Positions 18,754 through 28,334 of a DNA stretch of 33,735 bases are shown one piece after another; position 1 is the stretch's first letter; the number at the start of each line of letters is the position of its first letter. The DNA comes from Alphaproteobacteria bacterium (GTDB lineage: Bacteria > Pseudomonadota > Alphaproteobacteria > GCA-2731375). The translations under genes were made by a program, and so were the position numbers. Below the pieces are notes generated by a model. The model had not been told where the DNA came from and searched no databases. It was given only the letters and a program-made list of their open reading frames with translations. The stretch covers positions 1-33,735 of the forward strand of contig JAPKBD010000009.1 in the NCBI GenBank assembly GCA_028824965.1, in the 5' to 3' direction.

Positions 18754-20648
18754 CGCCGCGCTGCTGCTGCGCGCCGGCGTCGGCGTATGCCCATCACAGC
18801 CAGCATGGCGGCGACCACGGCAACAGCCAATGGCATTAAGCCTACATTGGCGAATTTCAAACGCGCCTCAAGGCCATCGATTTCCCGGTTTAGATTATGC
18901 TGAACATCACGCAGCTGCTTACGGGTTTTTAGAACCTGGGTGCGGGCCAATTTAATTTCAGCCGCCTGTTCAGGTGTTAGCAGATTGCCGCCACCGCCCG
19001 CGCCTTGGGCCCTGGATTCCAATTCGGCGATACGCGCGGTGCTTTTTTCCAGACTTTTCTTCAATTTGCGTTCTTCGGCCTGGAATTTCTGCTCCGCCGC
19101 CAAGCGCATGGATTGAACCAAGACGAATGGCCGGTTCGATTTGCCCCGGCTACGCAGGCCAATCAGATCCGACGACCCGGACAAATTGTCCAAGGCGTTG
19201 ATCACGAAATCCCCGTTGGCCGCGATTGGCACGACCATCTTTTGGCCCATCATATTTCGTTGGCGCAGCCAGAACTGGTCATGCAGCATATCACTGTCGG
19301 CGACAACGATGACGCTGATATCCTTGGCGCTTTCGTTAAGGTGGCCGGTGTTCTTTCGGCCCTTTGGCGGGCCGTCAGGAAAGGCCGATTTCACTTTGCC
19401 GCTTAGACGGGCGGCCAGAACATGCTGCTCCCCATCAGGTTTGAACATTTCCAACAGACGATCCGGCGCGGGGCCAAAGCGGACCATGTTCGTCTCCATC
19501 CGCATGGCCTGGACGCCGGTGAAAATCAGCGGTGTCACTTTGACGTCGGTGTCGGGTAGGGTCAAAACGGTGCCTGTATTGGCGGTCATGATAGGGCCAA
19601 GATCTGCGGTGACCACGTCATCGGGGTTCAGGTTCGCCCCGCCCAATTGCAGCCAGACCAAATAGCGGACAACCCGCTGTGCGCCGCCCTGGCCGGCATT
19701 GACCTGTTGCGAGGTTTCGTAGTCGGCAAGGACATGATCGGTGGGCACAGAGACGCCCCAGGCATTCAACAGCTTTTCCAGATCGGATGAGGCCAGTTCA
19801 ATGGCGCGTTGTTGATTACGCTGGCCGCCTTGTTGGTCCCGTGCCGTTACTTCTGAAAAGGGATCCATAAAGACCAAGGCCCGGCCACCGGCCATGACGA
19901 ATTGATCGATGGCATACAAAGCCTGTTCTCCCAATCCCAAAGGATGGGCAATCATCAGGATATCCACGTCTTTCGGGATAATGCCCTGGTTCATGTCCAG
20001 GGCGCGTAAATCGAACACGCCGCGGATCGCGTCAACGATGCCCCAGGCCTGCGCGCCGCCGTTTAAACGCATCATGGGGGAGACGGTCGTGTTCATCTGC
20101 AAGCCGGTGATCAAACCAACAACAGGCTTTTTCGGATCGCTCAAATTGTACAACATCCGGGTCAGATCGTATTCCAGGAAGGCTTCCTTCTCGCGGCTGA
20201 AGAACGGCACCACTTGGCGGTCGTCGATGGTGTTGGTGGCGACCAGGCCGAAATACAGACTTTCCCCTGTGCCGATGGGTACGGCCTGCATGCCCAGGCG
20301 GACGGCTTCATCCTCTGCATCCGTGAAGGGTTCGGGGTCGATAATTTCCAAGCGGACTTTGCCGTTTGATAGGTTGGCATATTCCTCCAGCAGCTCACGC
20401 ACACGCAGGCCGTAGGATTTGACGTTGGGTAACTGATTGGCAAGCTTTTCCGAGAAATAGAAGCGCAGGCGCACAGGCTCCGGCACCTCTGCCAGGATAC
20501 GTTTGGAGCCGGCGCTCAACGTGTAGAGGCCGCTTTCGGTCAAATCCAGACGGGCGGAGCGGAAGATATTGGTTGAGAAAATATTGACGGACAGAAACAG
20601 AATTGCCGCCAGGGCCAGGGCCAGGATCGCAGTTGTTGAACGGTTCAT
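18750..20648 (-). CDS. GldG family protein (ABC-type auxiliary membrane component)
   Basis: LTESGLYTLSAGSKRILAEVPEPVRLRFYFSEKL, VDILMIAHPLGLGEQALYAIDQFVMAGGRALVFMDPFSE, C-terminal coiled coil and TM helix. Confidence 0.9.
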   Translation of the reverse strand: MNRSTTAILALALAAILFLSVNIFSTNIFRSARLDLTESGLYTLSAGSKRILAEVPEPVRLRFYFSEKLANQLPNVKSYGLRVRELLEEYANLSNGKVRLEIIDPEPFTDAEDEAVRLGMQAVPIGTGESLYFGLVATNTIDDRQVVPFFSREKEAFLEYDLTRMLYNLSDPKKPVVGLITGLQMNTTVSPMMRLNGGAQAWGIVDAIRGVFDLRALDMNQGIIPKDVDILMIAHPLGLGEQALYAIDQFVMAGGRALVFMDPFSEVTARDQQGGQRNQQRAIELASSDLEKLLNAWGVSVPTDHVLADYETSQQVNAGQGGAQRVVRYLVWLQLGGANLNPDDVVTADLGPIMTANTGTVLTLPDTDVKVTPLIFTGVQAMRMETNMVRFGPAPDRLLEMFKPDGEQHVLAARLSGKVKSAFPDGPPKGRKNTGHLNESAKDISVIVVADSDMLHDQFWLRQRNMMGQKMVVPIAANGDFVINALDNLSGSSDLIGLRSRGKSNRPFVLVQSMRLAAEQKFQAEERKLKKSLEKSTARIAELESRAQGAGGGGNLLTPEQAAEIKLARTQVLKTRKQLRDVQHNLNREIDGLEARLKFANVGLMPLAVAVVAAMLAVMGIRRRRRAAAARR

Positions 20649-20660
20649 GTATCGATCCCC

Positions 20661-21395
20661 TTAACTGGCTTTTTTCATATCGACGATCAAAAGATTGGCA
20701 AACAGCCAAAATAGGATCAACGACAGGAAATAGACCAAATCGCGCACATCAATGACACCATTCTGAATGGCATTGAAGTGGGTCAAAAAGCTGAAGGACG
20801 CGACCGCGTCCAACAATGATTGCGGGGCCCAGGCCGCGAAGAAATCCAACACCACCGGTGCGCCCGCAACCGTGAACAAAAAACAGACAACGACGGAGAT
20901 TACAAAGGCGATGACCTGGTTTTTTGTGGCCGCAGATATGCAGGCACCAATGGCCAGATAACCACCGGCCATTAACATAGACCCTAAGTATGAGGCGATG
21001 ATGACCCCGTGATCGGGCTGTCCCAGATAGCTGACCGTGATCCACATGGGGAAGGTCAGGCCCAGGGCGATGATAATAAAGACCCAGGCGGCCAAAAACT
21101 TGCCCACCACGGTGGACCATGTGGATAGGGGCAGGGTCAGCAACAGCTCAATAGAGCCTGATTTGCGTTCCTCCGCCCACAGACGCATGGCGATGGCGGG
21201 TACCAGAAACAGATACAGCCAGGGGTGAAAATTGAAAAACGGCTTTAAATCCGCCTGGGCACGGACAAAAAAGCTGCCCATGTAGAAGGTGAAAATACCC
21301 GTCAGGAACAAAAATATGACGATAAAGACATAGGCCAGGGGCGTGGAGAAATAGCCACGCAGCTCCCGCCGGAAAATTGCCAACGTTGTTGCCAT
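20661..21395 (-). CDS. ABC transporter permease (GldF/ABC-2 type)
   Basis: FRRELRGYFSTPLAYVFIVIFLFLTG, FLVPAIAMRLWAEERKSGSIELLLTLPLS. Confidence 0.92.
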   Translation of the reverse strand: MATTLAIFRRELRGYFSTPLAYVFIVIFLFLTGIFTFYMGSFFVRAQADLKPFFNFHPWLYLFLVPAIAMRLWAEERKSGSIELLLTLPLSTWSTVVGKFLAAWVFIIIALGLTFPMWITVSYLGQPDHGVIIASYLGSMLMAGGYLAIGACISAATKNQVIAFVISVVVCFLFTVAGAPVVLDFFAAWAPQSLLDAVASFSFLTHFNAIQNGVIDVRDLVYFLSLILFWLFANLLIVDMKKAS

Positions 21396-22387
21396 TATGC
21401 GGCCTCCCCATGGGTCATGTCGCTGGTTTCGCTGGCGATGGCGTCCGTGACAGCGGCGGCACCTGTTATGCTGCGGAAGACTTCGTCCAGGCGGGGCGCC
21501 TCCACAGTCAGTTGGGAGGGAGACCAGTTTTGCCGGCTTGCCAGGTCCGCGACCTCTGCAATGATGCTCTGTTTGCCATTGGGGCTGCCTTTCGGGTAGA
21601 CCCGATAAAGCGAGCCTTCCATTTGCTCAACCCGCTCAACGTTACTCAGGGCTGTCAGGGCATCTGCCACACCGTCATTTTGGCAATCGATCAGGACGGC
21701 GTTAAAGAGGGGCGATTGGCTCTCCAGTTCCCCCGGTGTGCCGTCTGCGACAACGCGGCCATTGTTAATGATCATGGCGCGGCTACAGATTGCATCCACT
21801 TCTTCGAGAATATGGGTGGAGATGATGATCGCCTTGTCCTTGGCCATGTCCGCGATCAAGCTGCGCACTTCATGTTTTTGGTTTGGATCCAGGCCATCGG
21901 TCGGCTCATCCAAAATCAAAACCGGGGGATTGTGCAAAATGGCCTGGGCCAGTCCGACCCGGCGCTTAAAGCCCTTTGACAATGTTTCGATAGGCTGTTC
22001 CAGAACCGCTTCCAGATGCACATTGGCAATTACATAGTCCAGGCGTTCGGCCCTGGTTGCCGCATCCATGCCACGCACATCGGCAATAAAATTGAGGAAG
22101 CTGATCGGCGTCATATCCGGATAGGCCGGTGCGCCCTCTGGCAAATAGCCGATTTGCGCCTTGGCCGCGATTGGGTGAGTATCCACGTCGAAGCCTGCCA
22201 CCCGGACCGACCCTGCAGTGGGTGCCATAAAGCCGGTGATCATCTTCATTGTCGTGGATTTGCCCGCACCATTAGGGCCCAGAAACCCCAATACCTGGCC
22301 TTTTGGCACCTTAAAGCTAACGCCGTCGACTGCCCTTAAATGGCCAAACGTCTTTACCAGGCCATCGACCTCAATCATCCAATCCAT
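21395..22387 (-). CDS. ABC transporter ATP-binding protein (GldA-like)
   Basis: Walker A GPNGAGKST, signature LSKGFKRRVGLAQAI, Walker B VLILDEPTDGLDP. Confidence 0.95.
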   Translation of the reverse strand: MDWMIEVDGLVKTFGHLRAVDGVSFKVPKGQVLGFLGPNGAGKSTTMKMITGFMAPTAGSVRVAGFDVDTHPIAAKAQIGYLPEGAPAYPDMTPISFLNFIADVRGMDAATRAERLDYVIANVHLEAVLEQPIETLSKGFKRRVGLAQAILHNPPVLILDEPTDGLDPNQKHEVRSLIADMAKDKAIIISTHILEEVDAICSRAMIINNGRVVADGTPGELESQSPLFNAVLIDCQNDGVADALTALSNVERVEQMEGSLYRVYPKGSPNGKQSIIAEVADLASRQNWSPSQLTVEAPRLDEVFRSITGAAAVTDAIASETSDMTHGEAA

Positions 22388-22551
22388 AGATGTTACGCCT
22401 CTTTCGCCAAAATTTATCTGAAGTGATTTATTTGGGATGAATTTGACCCGTTAAATAGTCGTTCAGCACCGAACCTACAAGAGCTTTGCGCAGGTTCTGT
22501 TATGCCGTATAGACTAATGTCTGGGGACCTATGGAAAATCTAGGGTAGCCG

Positions 22552-22767
22552 GTGACAAATTCTTCCGATCCATCTGACGCTGTGGATATAAACCGGCGTA
22601 TGATTTCGCCCTGCGCCGGTGTTTGTATCCTGCATACAGAGACGAAACTTTGCCTCGGCTGCTATCGCACCATCGAAGAAATCGCCGGCTGGCAGGAAAT
22701 GAGCGCCCCCGATCAACACCGCACCATGGCCGAAATTGCCCAGCGCCGCACTGCGGATGGTCGCTGA
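22552..22767 (+). CDS. DUF1289 domain-containing protein
   Basis: 71 aa; SPCAGVCILHTETKLCLGCYRTIEEIAGWQEMS Cys motif; GTG start. Confidence 0.85.
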   Translation: MTNSSDPSDAVDINRRMISPCAGVCILHTETKLCLGCYRTIEEIAGWQEMSAPDQHRTMAEIAQRRTADGR

Positions 22768-22775
22768 GGGGTCAT

Positions 22776-23687
22776 TTAGGCTCTCCCCCGGCCAGAAAAC
22801 TGCATCAGCCAGATGCCGGCCAGGACCAGGGTGCCGCCCAGCAATTGTACGGGCGTCATAACCTCGCCAAACAGCAGATACGCTGCGGTGATGGACACCA
22901 GGGGCTGGGCATTGGTGAACATGGCGGATTTCATGGCACCTATATAAGCCAGGGCCAGGAAATACAGGGGCACGGAGGTCGCCTGCAATATGACCACGGC
23001 CCATAGCCCGCCCCAGCCCCACGTCGTTTGTGGCCATTGAATGGTGCCGATACTCAAACACAGGGTGATCAAAACTGCGGCCGCGATCAGGGCCATGTGG
23101 GTGGTCACCACAATTGGTTCATAGTCTTTCATGCGCCGGACCAGCCAGACCGCATTCCAGGCCGCAGCCGTCCCTGCGCCCAGGGCCAGGGCGACGCCGC
23201 GCCAATCCACGATATCCAGGGATACCCCCAGCATCAGGGCCAGGCCAATAAATGCGACGATGATGGCTATCAGGTTGGGCGTGGTGATCCGCTCTCCCAC
23301 CACAACGATATTGAGGACGGCGATCATCGGCGAATAGGTGAAGAACAACAACACCGCCAAGCCGACCGGGATAAATTCAACGGCACCCACATGGCCATAG
23401 AACATCATGGCCGTCAGCACGCCTAACCCGGCGCAATGGAGCCAGGCCCGCCATGGCAGGAATAATGACCGGCCGCTGACCAGGCAGATAGCCGGTAACC
23501 CCAGGGCCATCAGACCGGCCCGGGTGCTGGCCACTGTGATGCCGTTTGCACCACCTTCGTAGGCAAAGTGCGATAGTGCAACCGCCAGGCCCAAACCCAC
23601 CGCGGCCAGGACCGCCAGGGTGGTGCCCAGGATCTGATGGCGCGCCTCAGTCAAAGGTCCCTGCGCCAAGGATCCAGCCTTCCTCAT
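22776..23687 (-). CDS. DMT family (EamA) transporter
   Basis: About 10 TM helices; PLYFLALAYIGAMKSAMFTNAQPLVSITAAYLLFGEVMTPVQLLGGTLVLAGI. Confidence 0.88.
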   Translation of the reverse strand: MRKAGSLAQGPLTEARHQILGTTLAVLAAVGLGLAVALSHFAYEGGANGITVASTRAGLMALGLPAICLVSGRSLFLPWRAWLHCAGLGVLTAMMFYGHVGAVEFIPVGLAVLLFFTYSPMIAVLNIVVVGERITTPNLIAIIVAFIGLALMLGVSLDIVDWRGVALALGAGTAAAWNAVWLVRRMKDYEPIVVTTHMALIAAAVLITLCLSIGTIQWPQTTWGWGGLWAVVILQATSVPLYFLALAYIGAMKSAMFTNAQPLVSITAAYLLFGEVMTPVQLLGGTLVLAGIWLMQFSGRGRA

Positions 23688-24573
23688 CCTCGATGACTTT
23701 TCGTACCTCTGGGCCCAGGCTTTCGGGACCCGTCAGATCGCCTGCCAACAAACCTTGTTGATCTCGGTCAGCCAAATGGCGGGCGATTGTTTCTACCTGA
23801 ACGGCATCTTTGATCTGGTCTTCGGTAGTCGTGATCTTCAAGATCGAGGGATAGACCTCCGCCAAAATCACCTGCCAGGCCCGTGCCGGAACGGCCTGCG
23901 CCGGATCGGGCGGGGCCAGGCCCGTCTCGAACGGCCAGACCAGGGTCTGGCTTGCCAAATCAGGATGATCGCGCAAAGCCTTTAGAACCGGTATGCCCAT
24001 CAATGTCTGGGAGCCGACGGAACCTGTGGTGTACAGCTTCCAACATGGCTGGCTGCGGGGCAGCCAAGTTTCGCAACGACGCCGTTCTGGTATGGTTTCA
24101 TCATAGCGATAGGTTTTGCGGGCCGATAATGTCGCGCTTTGGCGGTGTGTCGGGCAGCCCCAAAACGGAAACGGCCCGCCCGATATATGCTCGTTCAATT
24201 GTGCCGCCACTTCGAACCGATTGTTGCCGTTGTCGGCACTGTCCCGGATCATGCCGTCCAAACCATCCCAGACCGCGCGCCAGGCCGGTCCGGCAAAGCC
24301 GCCAGCGTCGGCAAAGCCAGCCGTGCGGGCAAAGCCGGCGGGATAACCGTTGGGAAAGTCAAAGCCCGCCAGAACCCGTTGTCCATCCCCTACCAGGTTT
24401 TTCAATATGTCCGCAATTTCATCCCGGGCCTGCCAGCGGGTGGACGGATTACACAACGCCGTCCTTTTGTTACCCTCCAACAGGCAATACCAAATACTGT
24501 CCGCACCGCGTTTGGGCGTAGCATTCGCGCTCCAATCCACAATCAGATAGGCGTCAAAAATGGTCTGGCTCAT
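23647..24573 (-). CDS. Hypothetical protein, DUF429-like RNase H-type fold
   Basis: YLIVDWSANATPKRGADSIWYCLLEG start and VLAGFDFPNGYPAGFA motif; family assignment from memory, not searched. Confidence 0.5.
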   Translation of the reverse strand: MSQTIFDAYLIVDWSANATPKRGADSIWYCLLEGNKRTALCNPSTRWQARDEIADILKNLVGDGQRVLAGFDFPNGYPAGFARTAGFADAGGFAGPAWRAVWDGLDGMIRDSADNGNNRFEVAAQLNEHISGGPFPFWGCPTHRQSATLSARKTYRYDETIPERRRCETWLPRSQPCWKLYTTGSVGSQTLMGIPVLKALRDHPDLASQTLVWPFETGLAPPDPAQAVPARAWQVILAEVYPSILKITTTEDQIKDAVQVETIARHLADRDQQGLLAGDLTGPESLGPEVRKVIEDEEGWILGAGTFD

Positions 24574-24601
24574 GGTGTGAGCCTCACCTATCGTTCGGCC
24601 A

Positions 24602-26122
24602 TTAATTAGTCAGGGCCTCAAACGTCGACGGCGCTTTCTGGCGTACGCGGAAGCCGTCACGTTCTATTTCCAGCACCGCCATGCCGCGTTGGGCAACGCC
24701 GTCGGGACCGAAACGGAAAATACCGTCGCTGCCGACAAAGCCGTCGGGGTTTGTGATGGCGCGGTTGGTGAAATCCGGGCCGCCGGCTTCCTGGCCCAGA
24801 ACGGCTGCCAGAGCCATAGCGTCAAAGGCCAGGGATGCCAGGCGTGGTGGGGTCTGGCCATAAACGGCTTTGTAGCGGTTTCGAAAACTGATGGCTGCTG
24901 CCCTGTCCGCACCCGCGAACCAGCCGCCGATCAAAGCCGGCTCCAGCCGCAGCTTTGGATCATCCCAGCGGCCGGTCCCCAACAGGCGAATTTCCGTCGT
25001 GTCGATGTCGTAATAGGGCAGCAAAGGTGCGAGGGATTTTAATAATTCTCCCCCTTCGGGCAGCAGAACCGCATCGAAATCGAGCTCGCCCATCGTGTCA
25101 TGCTTTTTCAGGGCCTCCAGCATCAGCTTGGAAGATTCGCTTGCGGATGCTTCCAATTCCTTGCGGTGAGACAGCAGGGCCTGCCGGCGGGCATGATAAT
25201 CCCCAAGGCGTTTAACCGATTTGTCCAGTTCCTCGCCGTCAGGGGAATAGAATTCGGCCCTGGCCAGTTCCGCACCGTGCCGCTCAACCGCCTCCCGCAT
25301 GGCGTCCAGCACCGCCAGGCCATATAAATCGTCGGGCAACAGGGCTGCAATCCGGTGTAAACCACGGGCGGCGGCAAACCCGATCACCGCACCAACTTCC
25401 TGCGACGGCGTGAAGCTCAAAATATAGACGCCGTCGCCCGCGACGCGTCTGTCGGATGAGAAGGAGATCATGGGCACGCCCCGGCTTTGCGTGATCACGG
25501 CGGCGGCCTCAACAGATGTATTGAAAAGGGGCCCCAAAATAATCTCGGCCCCCTCGCCAACCAATTCTGCGGCTGCCTGCACCGCGCCATGGGGGGTGCC
25601 GCCCGTATCCCGAGGCATCAGCAACAGCCGTTGGCCGCCAATATCAAACAGCGCCAACATGGCCGCATTCAACATGGCCTGTCCCAGTTCCGTGGCACCT
25701 GACGGTCCGCTAAGCGGCAATAACAGGCCGATACGTGTCGGTTGCCCCTCTATCCCCGATGGTGGCTTCAAGGTTGGGGCGCTTTCCACAATGACCTGCT
25801 GGGGCACAGGGGCGGTGCCAATGACCGGGGCCGGGGTGGGCGCTGGGGCCGGGGTAATATATTCCGCCGGTTTTTTAAAGGTTTGTTGTGTTTGAGATGG
25901 CTTTTTTGCTTCTGCCTGGGGGGGCTGTGCTGGCACACTAGTGATGTTAGGTAGGGGCAATTCCGCGCAGCCCGTCAAAACGCCAGGGACCAGAAGACAT
26001 GTCAGCAAAGCAACCGCCGGACCAAAGCGCCCGGGAACCCTCTGGCGATCAACCCTCTGGCTATGGCGTCGATGCCCATTCCAATGATGTAGCGGCGAAA
26101 GACGCGCGCGCGTCGTCTTCAT
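24602..26122 (-). CDS. Penicillin-binding protein activator / periplasmic-binding-fold lipoprotein (LpoA/YraM-like)
   Basis: ORF 24602..26155; start MKTTRARL at 26122 has a GGGAG RBS. Lipobox LTGC, TRIGLLLPLSGPSGATELGQAMLNAAMLALFD, Pro-rich linker. Confidence 0.85.
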   Translation of the reverse strand: MKTTRARLSPLHHWNGHRRHSQRVDRQRVPGRFGPAVALLTCLLVPGVLTGCAELPLPNITSVPAQPPQAEAKKPSQTQQTFKKPAEYITPAPAPTPAPVIGTAPVPQQVIVESAPTLKPPSGIEGQPTRIGLLLPLSGPSGATELGQAMLNAAMLALFDIGGQRLLLMPRDTGGTPHGAVQAAAELVGEGAEIILGPLFNTSVEAAAVITQSRGVPMISFSSDRRVAGDGVYILSFTPSQEVGAVIGFAAARGLHRIAALLPDDLYGLAVLDAMREAVERHGAELARAEFYSPDGEELDKSVKRLGDYHARRQALLSHRKELEASASESSKLMLEALKKHDTMGELDFDAVLLPEGGELLKSLAPLLPYYDIDTTEIRLLGTGRWDDPKLRLEPALIGGWFAGADRAAAISFRNRYKAVYGQTPPRLASLAFDAMALAAVLGQEAGGPDFTNRAITNPDGFVGSDGIFRFGPDGVAQRGMAVLEIERDGFRVRQKAPSTFEALTN

Positions 26123-27129
26123 CAATGTCTCCCTCAAACCAAAGCGTAAACCCAAATCAGGTCGACCAATCTAATGTGGCAGCGGCAGGTGGTAAAGCCG
26201 CCACAACACCCACCGAAATACCCACCGAAAAATTGGCCACAGCATCCGAAACGTCGCCGGGCCCAAAAACGAAAATCCAGTCATTCACGCCCGGCCTTTA
26301 TATTGTCGCAACACCCATCGGCAACGCCCGCGATATTACCTTGCGGGCCTTGGACCTGCTGGCCGTCGCCGATGTCATCGCCTGCGAAGATACGCGGGTC
26401 ACGAAAAAGCTGTTGCTAATGCATGGCATTGCCTGTCCGACCGTCGCCTATCACGACCATAACGCTGCGCGTATGCGACCGCAGCTGATAGAGCGCCTGA
26501 AAAAAGGTGAAATTGTGGCCCTGGTCAGTGACGCGGGCACGCCTTTAATCTCGGATCCGGGGTACAAGCTGGTCACGGCGGTGCGGGAGGCTGATATTGC
26601 GGTGACCGCCCTGCCAGGTGCCTCCGCCCCAATGGCGGCCCTGGCCAGCGCCGGGCTGCCCACCGATCGTTTTCTGTTCGCCGGCTTTCTGCCCAGCAAG
26701 ACCGTGGCGCGGCGTAAAGCGTTGGTGGAGCTGGCAGGGATTTCAGCCACCTTGGTATTCTTTGAGGGCGCCCCGCGTTTAGCGGCATCTTTAGGTGATA
26801 TGGCGGCGGAGCTGGGATCTCGGCAGGCTGCTGTGATGCGTGAGTTGACGAAAAAATTTGAGGAAGCCCGCCACGGTACCTTGGAGGAGTTGGCCGCCCA
26901 TTATGGTGATGCTGGTCGGCCGAAGGGAGAGATCGTCATCCTGGTGGCTCCGGCGGATGATCAAGTTGTGCCGCTGGAACAAGATGAAATCGATGCATTG
27001 TTGGTGGCGGAACTAGGCCGTGGCCGTGTCAAGGATGCAGCTAAAATTATCGCCGAACAGACTGGCCTGCCGCGCCGGGATCTCTATAACCGGGCCATCG
27101 TCTTGCGCGATGGGGACCGGGACGCATAG
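25999..27129 (+). CDS. rsmI: 16S rRNA (cytidine(1402)-2'-O)-methyltransferase
   Basis: GLYIVATPIGNARDITLRALDLLAVADVIACEDTRVTKKLL, VSDAGTPLISDPGYKLV. Start uncertain: the first ~95 residues are a low-complexity extension. Confidence 0.93.
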   Translation: MSAKQPPDQSAREPSGDQPSGYGVDAHSNDVAAKDARASSSSMSPSNQSVNPNQVDQSNVAAAGGKAATTPTEIPTEKLATASETSPGPKTKIQSFTPGLYIVATPIGNARDITLRALDLLAVADVIACEDTRVTKKLLLMHGIACPTVAYHDHNAARMRPQLIERLKKGEIVALVSDAGTPLISDPGYKLVTAVREADIAVTALPGASAPMAALASAGLPTDRFLFAGFLPSKTVARRKALVELAGISATLVFFEGAPRLAASLGDMAAELGSRQAAVMRELTKKFEEARHGTLEELAAHYGDAGRPKGEIVILVAPADDQVVPLEQDEIDALLVAELGRGRVKDAAKIIAEQTGLPRRDLYNRAIVLRDGDRDA

Positions 27130-27131
27130 AC

Positions 27132-27518
27132 TTGGGCGAAAGACAAATCAAAGAATCGCCACAATTGCGGCGCAAACAGGCCTATCGCGCCGGGCGTAGG
27201 GCTGAAATGATGGCGGTTGTTCTTCTGCGATTAAAGGGCTATCGCATTTTGGCCAGAGATTATCGTGCAGGGGTTGGTGAATTGGATATAGTGGCCAAAC
27301 GTGGGCGGTTGTTGGCGGTGGTAGAGGTGAAGCGGCGTCGGGATATGGCTTCGGCCCTGGCGGCAATTACGGATCGTCAGCGTCGCCGTATCGTCCGGGC
27401 GACGGAGGCATTTGTGGCGCGGCATAAATGGCTTGGCGAAATGGACATTCGGTTCGATGCTATAGTGGTTTTGCCGAACCGTCCGCCAAAGCACATCAAG
27501 GACGCTTGGCGACCTTAA
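27132..27518 (+). CDS. YraN family protein (UPF0102, predicted endonuclease fold)
   Basis: RRAEMMAVVLLRLKGYRILARDYRAGVGELDIVAKRGRLLAVVEVKRR; TTG start 2 bp after the rsmI stop. Confidence 0.9.
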   Translation: MGERQIKESPQLRRKQAYRAGRRAEMMAVVLLRLKGYRILARDYRAGVGELDIVAKRGRLLAVVEVKRRRDMASALAAITDRQRRRIVRATEAFVARHKWLGEMDIRFDAIVVLPNRPPKHIKDAWRP

Positions 27519-27605
27519 AAGGTAAGCAGCCTTTAAGGTAGGCGGCCTTATGGGGCGACCGTGATGCTGATATGTACCGTGGCTACACTGGGCGCTGCGT
27601 AGGAA

Positions 27606-28271
27606 TTGTTGGAGAGAGGTGGCATGATGGATGCACGTAGAAAACTGCCGCGGGGACAATGGCCGGGGAGACAATGGTCGGGACGACTTTATCTCTGCCT
27701 GGCCCTGACCGCATTAGCTGGCGGGCTGGGTGGTTGCGCCTCTGCCGTAATCGGAGCAGGTGCCACAGCGGGCGTCGCCGTGGCCCAGGAGCGATCCGTT
27801 GGTCAGGCTATAGACGACACGGCAATCCTGGCGGACATAAATCATGATCTGCTAAAGCGTTCTGAAGTCCTGTTCATCAACGTTGATGTCGAAGTTGTGG
27901 AAGGCCGGGTTCTGCTGACCGGTAATGTGAAACTGCCGGCAAATCGTGTCGACGTGGCCCGTATGGCCTGGCAGGCCAAAGGCGTGCGCGAAGTTTTGAA
28001 CGAACTGGAAATCAGGGATACGGGCGGCCTGCAGGACTATGCGAAAGATGTCTGGATCACCACCCAGTTGAAGGTAAAGTTCCTTGGCGATACGGAGATT
28101 TCCGCCATCAACTATTCCATCGATACCTTGAACGGCGTGGTCTATTTGTTCGGCATCGCCCAATCACAAAAAGAACTGGACCGCGCCACAGGCCATGCCC
28201 GCAACGTCAAAGGCGTTGTCAAAGTGGTCAGCCATGTGATCTTGAAAACCGATCCAAAGCGAAATTCCTGA
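27606..28271 (+). CDS. BON domain lipoprotein (DolP/YraP-like)
   Basis: Lipobox LGGC, DTAILADINHDLL, VVEGRVLLTGNVKLPANRVDVARMAWQAKGVREVLNELEI and a second BON repeat. Confidence 0.9.
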   Translation: MLERGGMMDARRKLPRGQWPGRQWSGRLYLCLALTALAGGLGGCASAVIGAGATAGVAVAQERSVGQAIDDTAILADINHDLLKRSEVLFINVDVEVVEGRVLLTGNVKLPANRVDVARMAWQAKGVREVLNELEIRDTGGLQDYAKDVWITTQLKVKFLGDTEISAINYSIDTLNGVVYLFGIAQSQKELDRATGHARNVKGVVKVVSHVILKTDPKRNS

Positions 28272-28284
28272 CGCAAGTCATAGC

Positions 28285-28322
28285 GCCAACTAACTGATAT
28301 ATTGCCAACTAATTGATACATT
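28285..28322. repeat. 19-bp tandem direct repeat immediately upstream of gshB
   Basis: GCCAACTAACTGATATATT (28285-28303) then GCCAACTAATTGATACATT (28304-28322), two mismatches, followed by GAAGGAG and ATG. Confidence 0.85.
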
Positions 28323-28334
28323 GAAGGAGCCGTC

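Noticed and set aside
27513-27538. CCTTAAAAGG...CCTTTAAGG hairpin after yraN
   Set aside because: Imperfect, AT-rich short stem without a T-tract; too weak to call a terminator.
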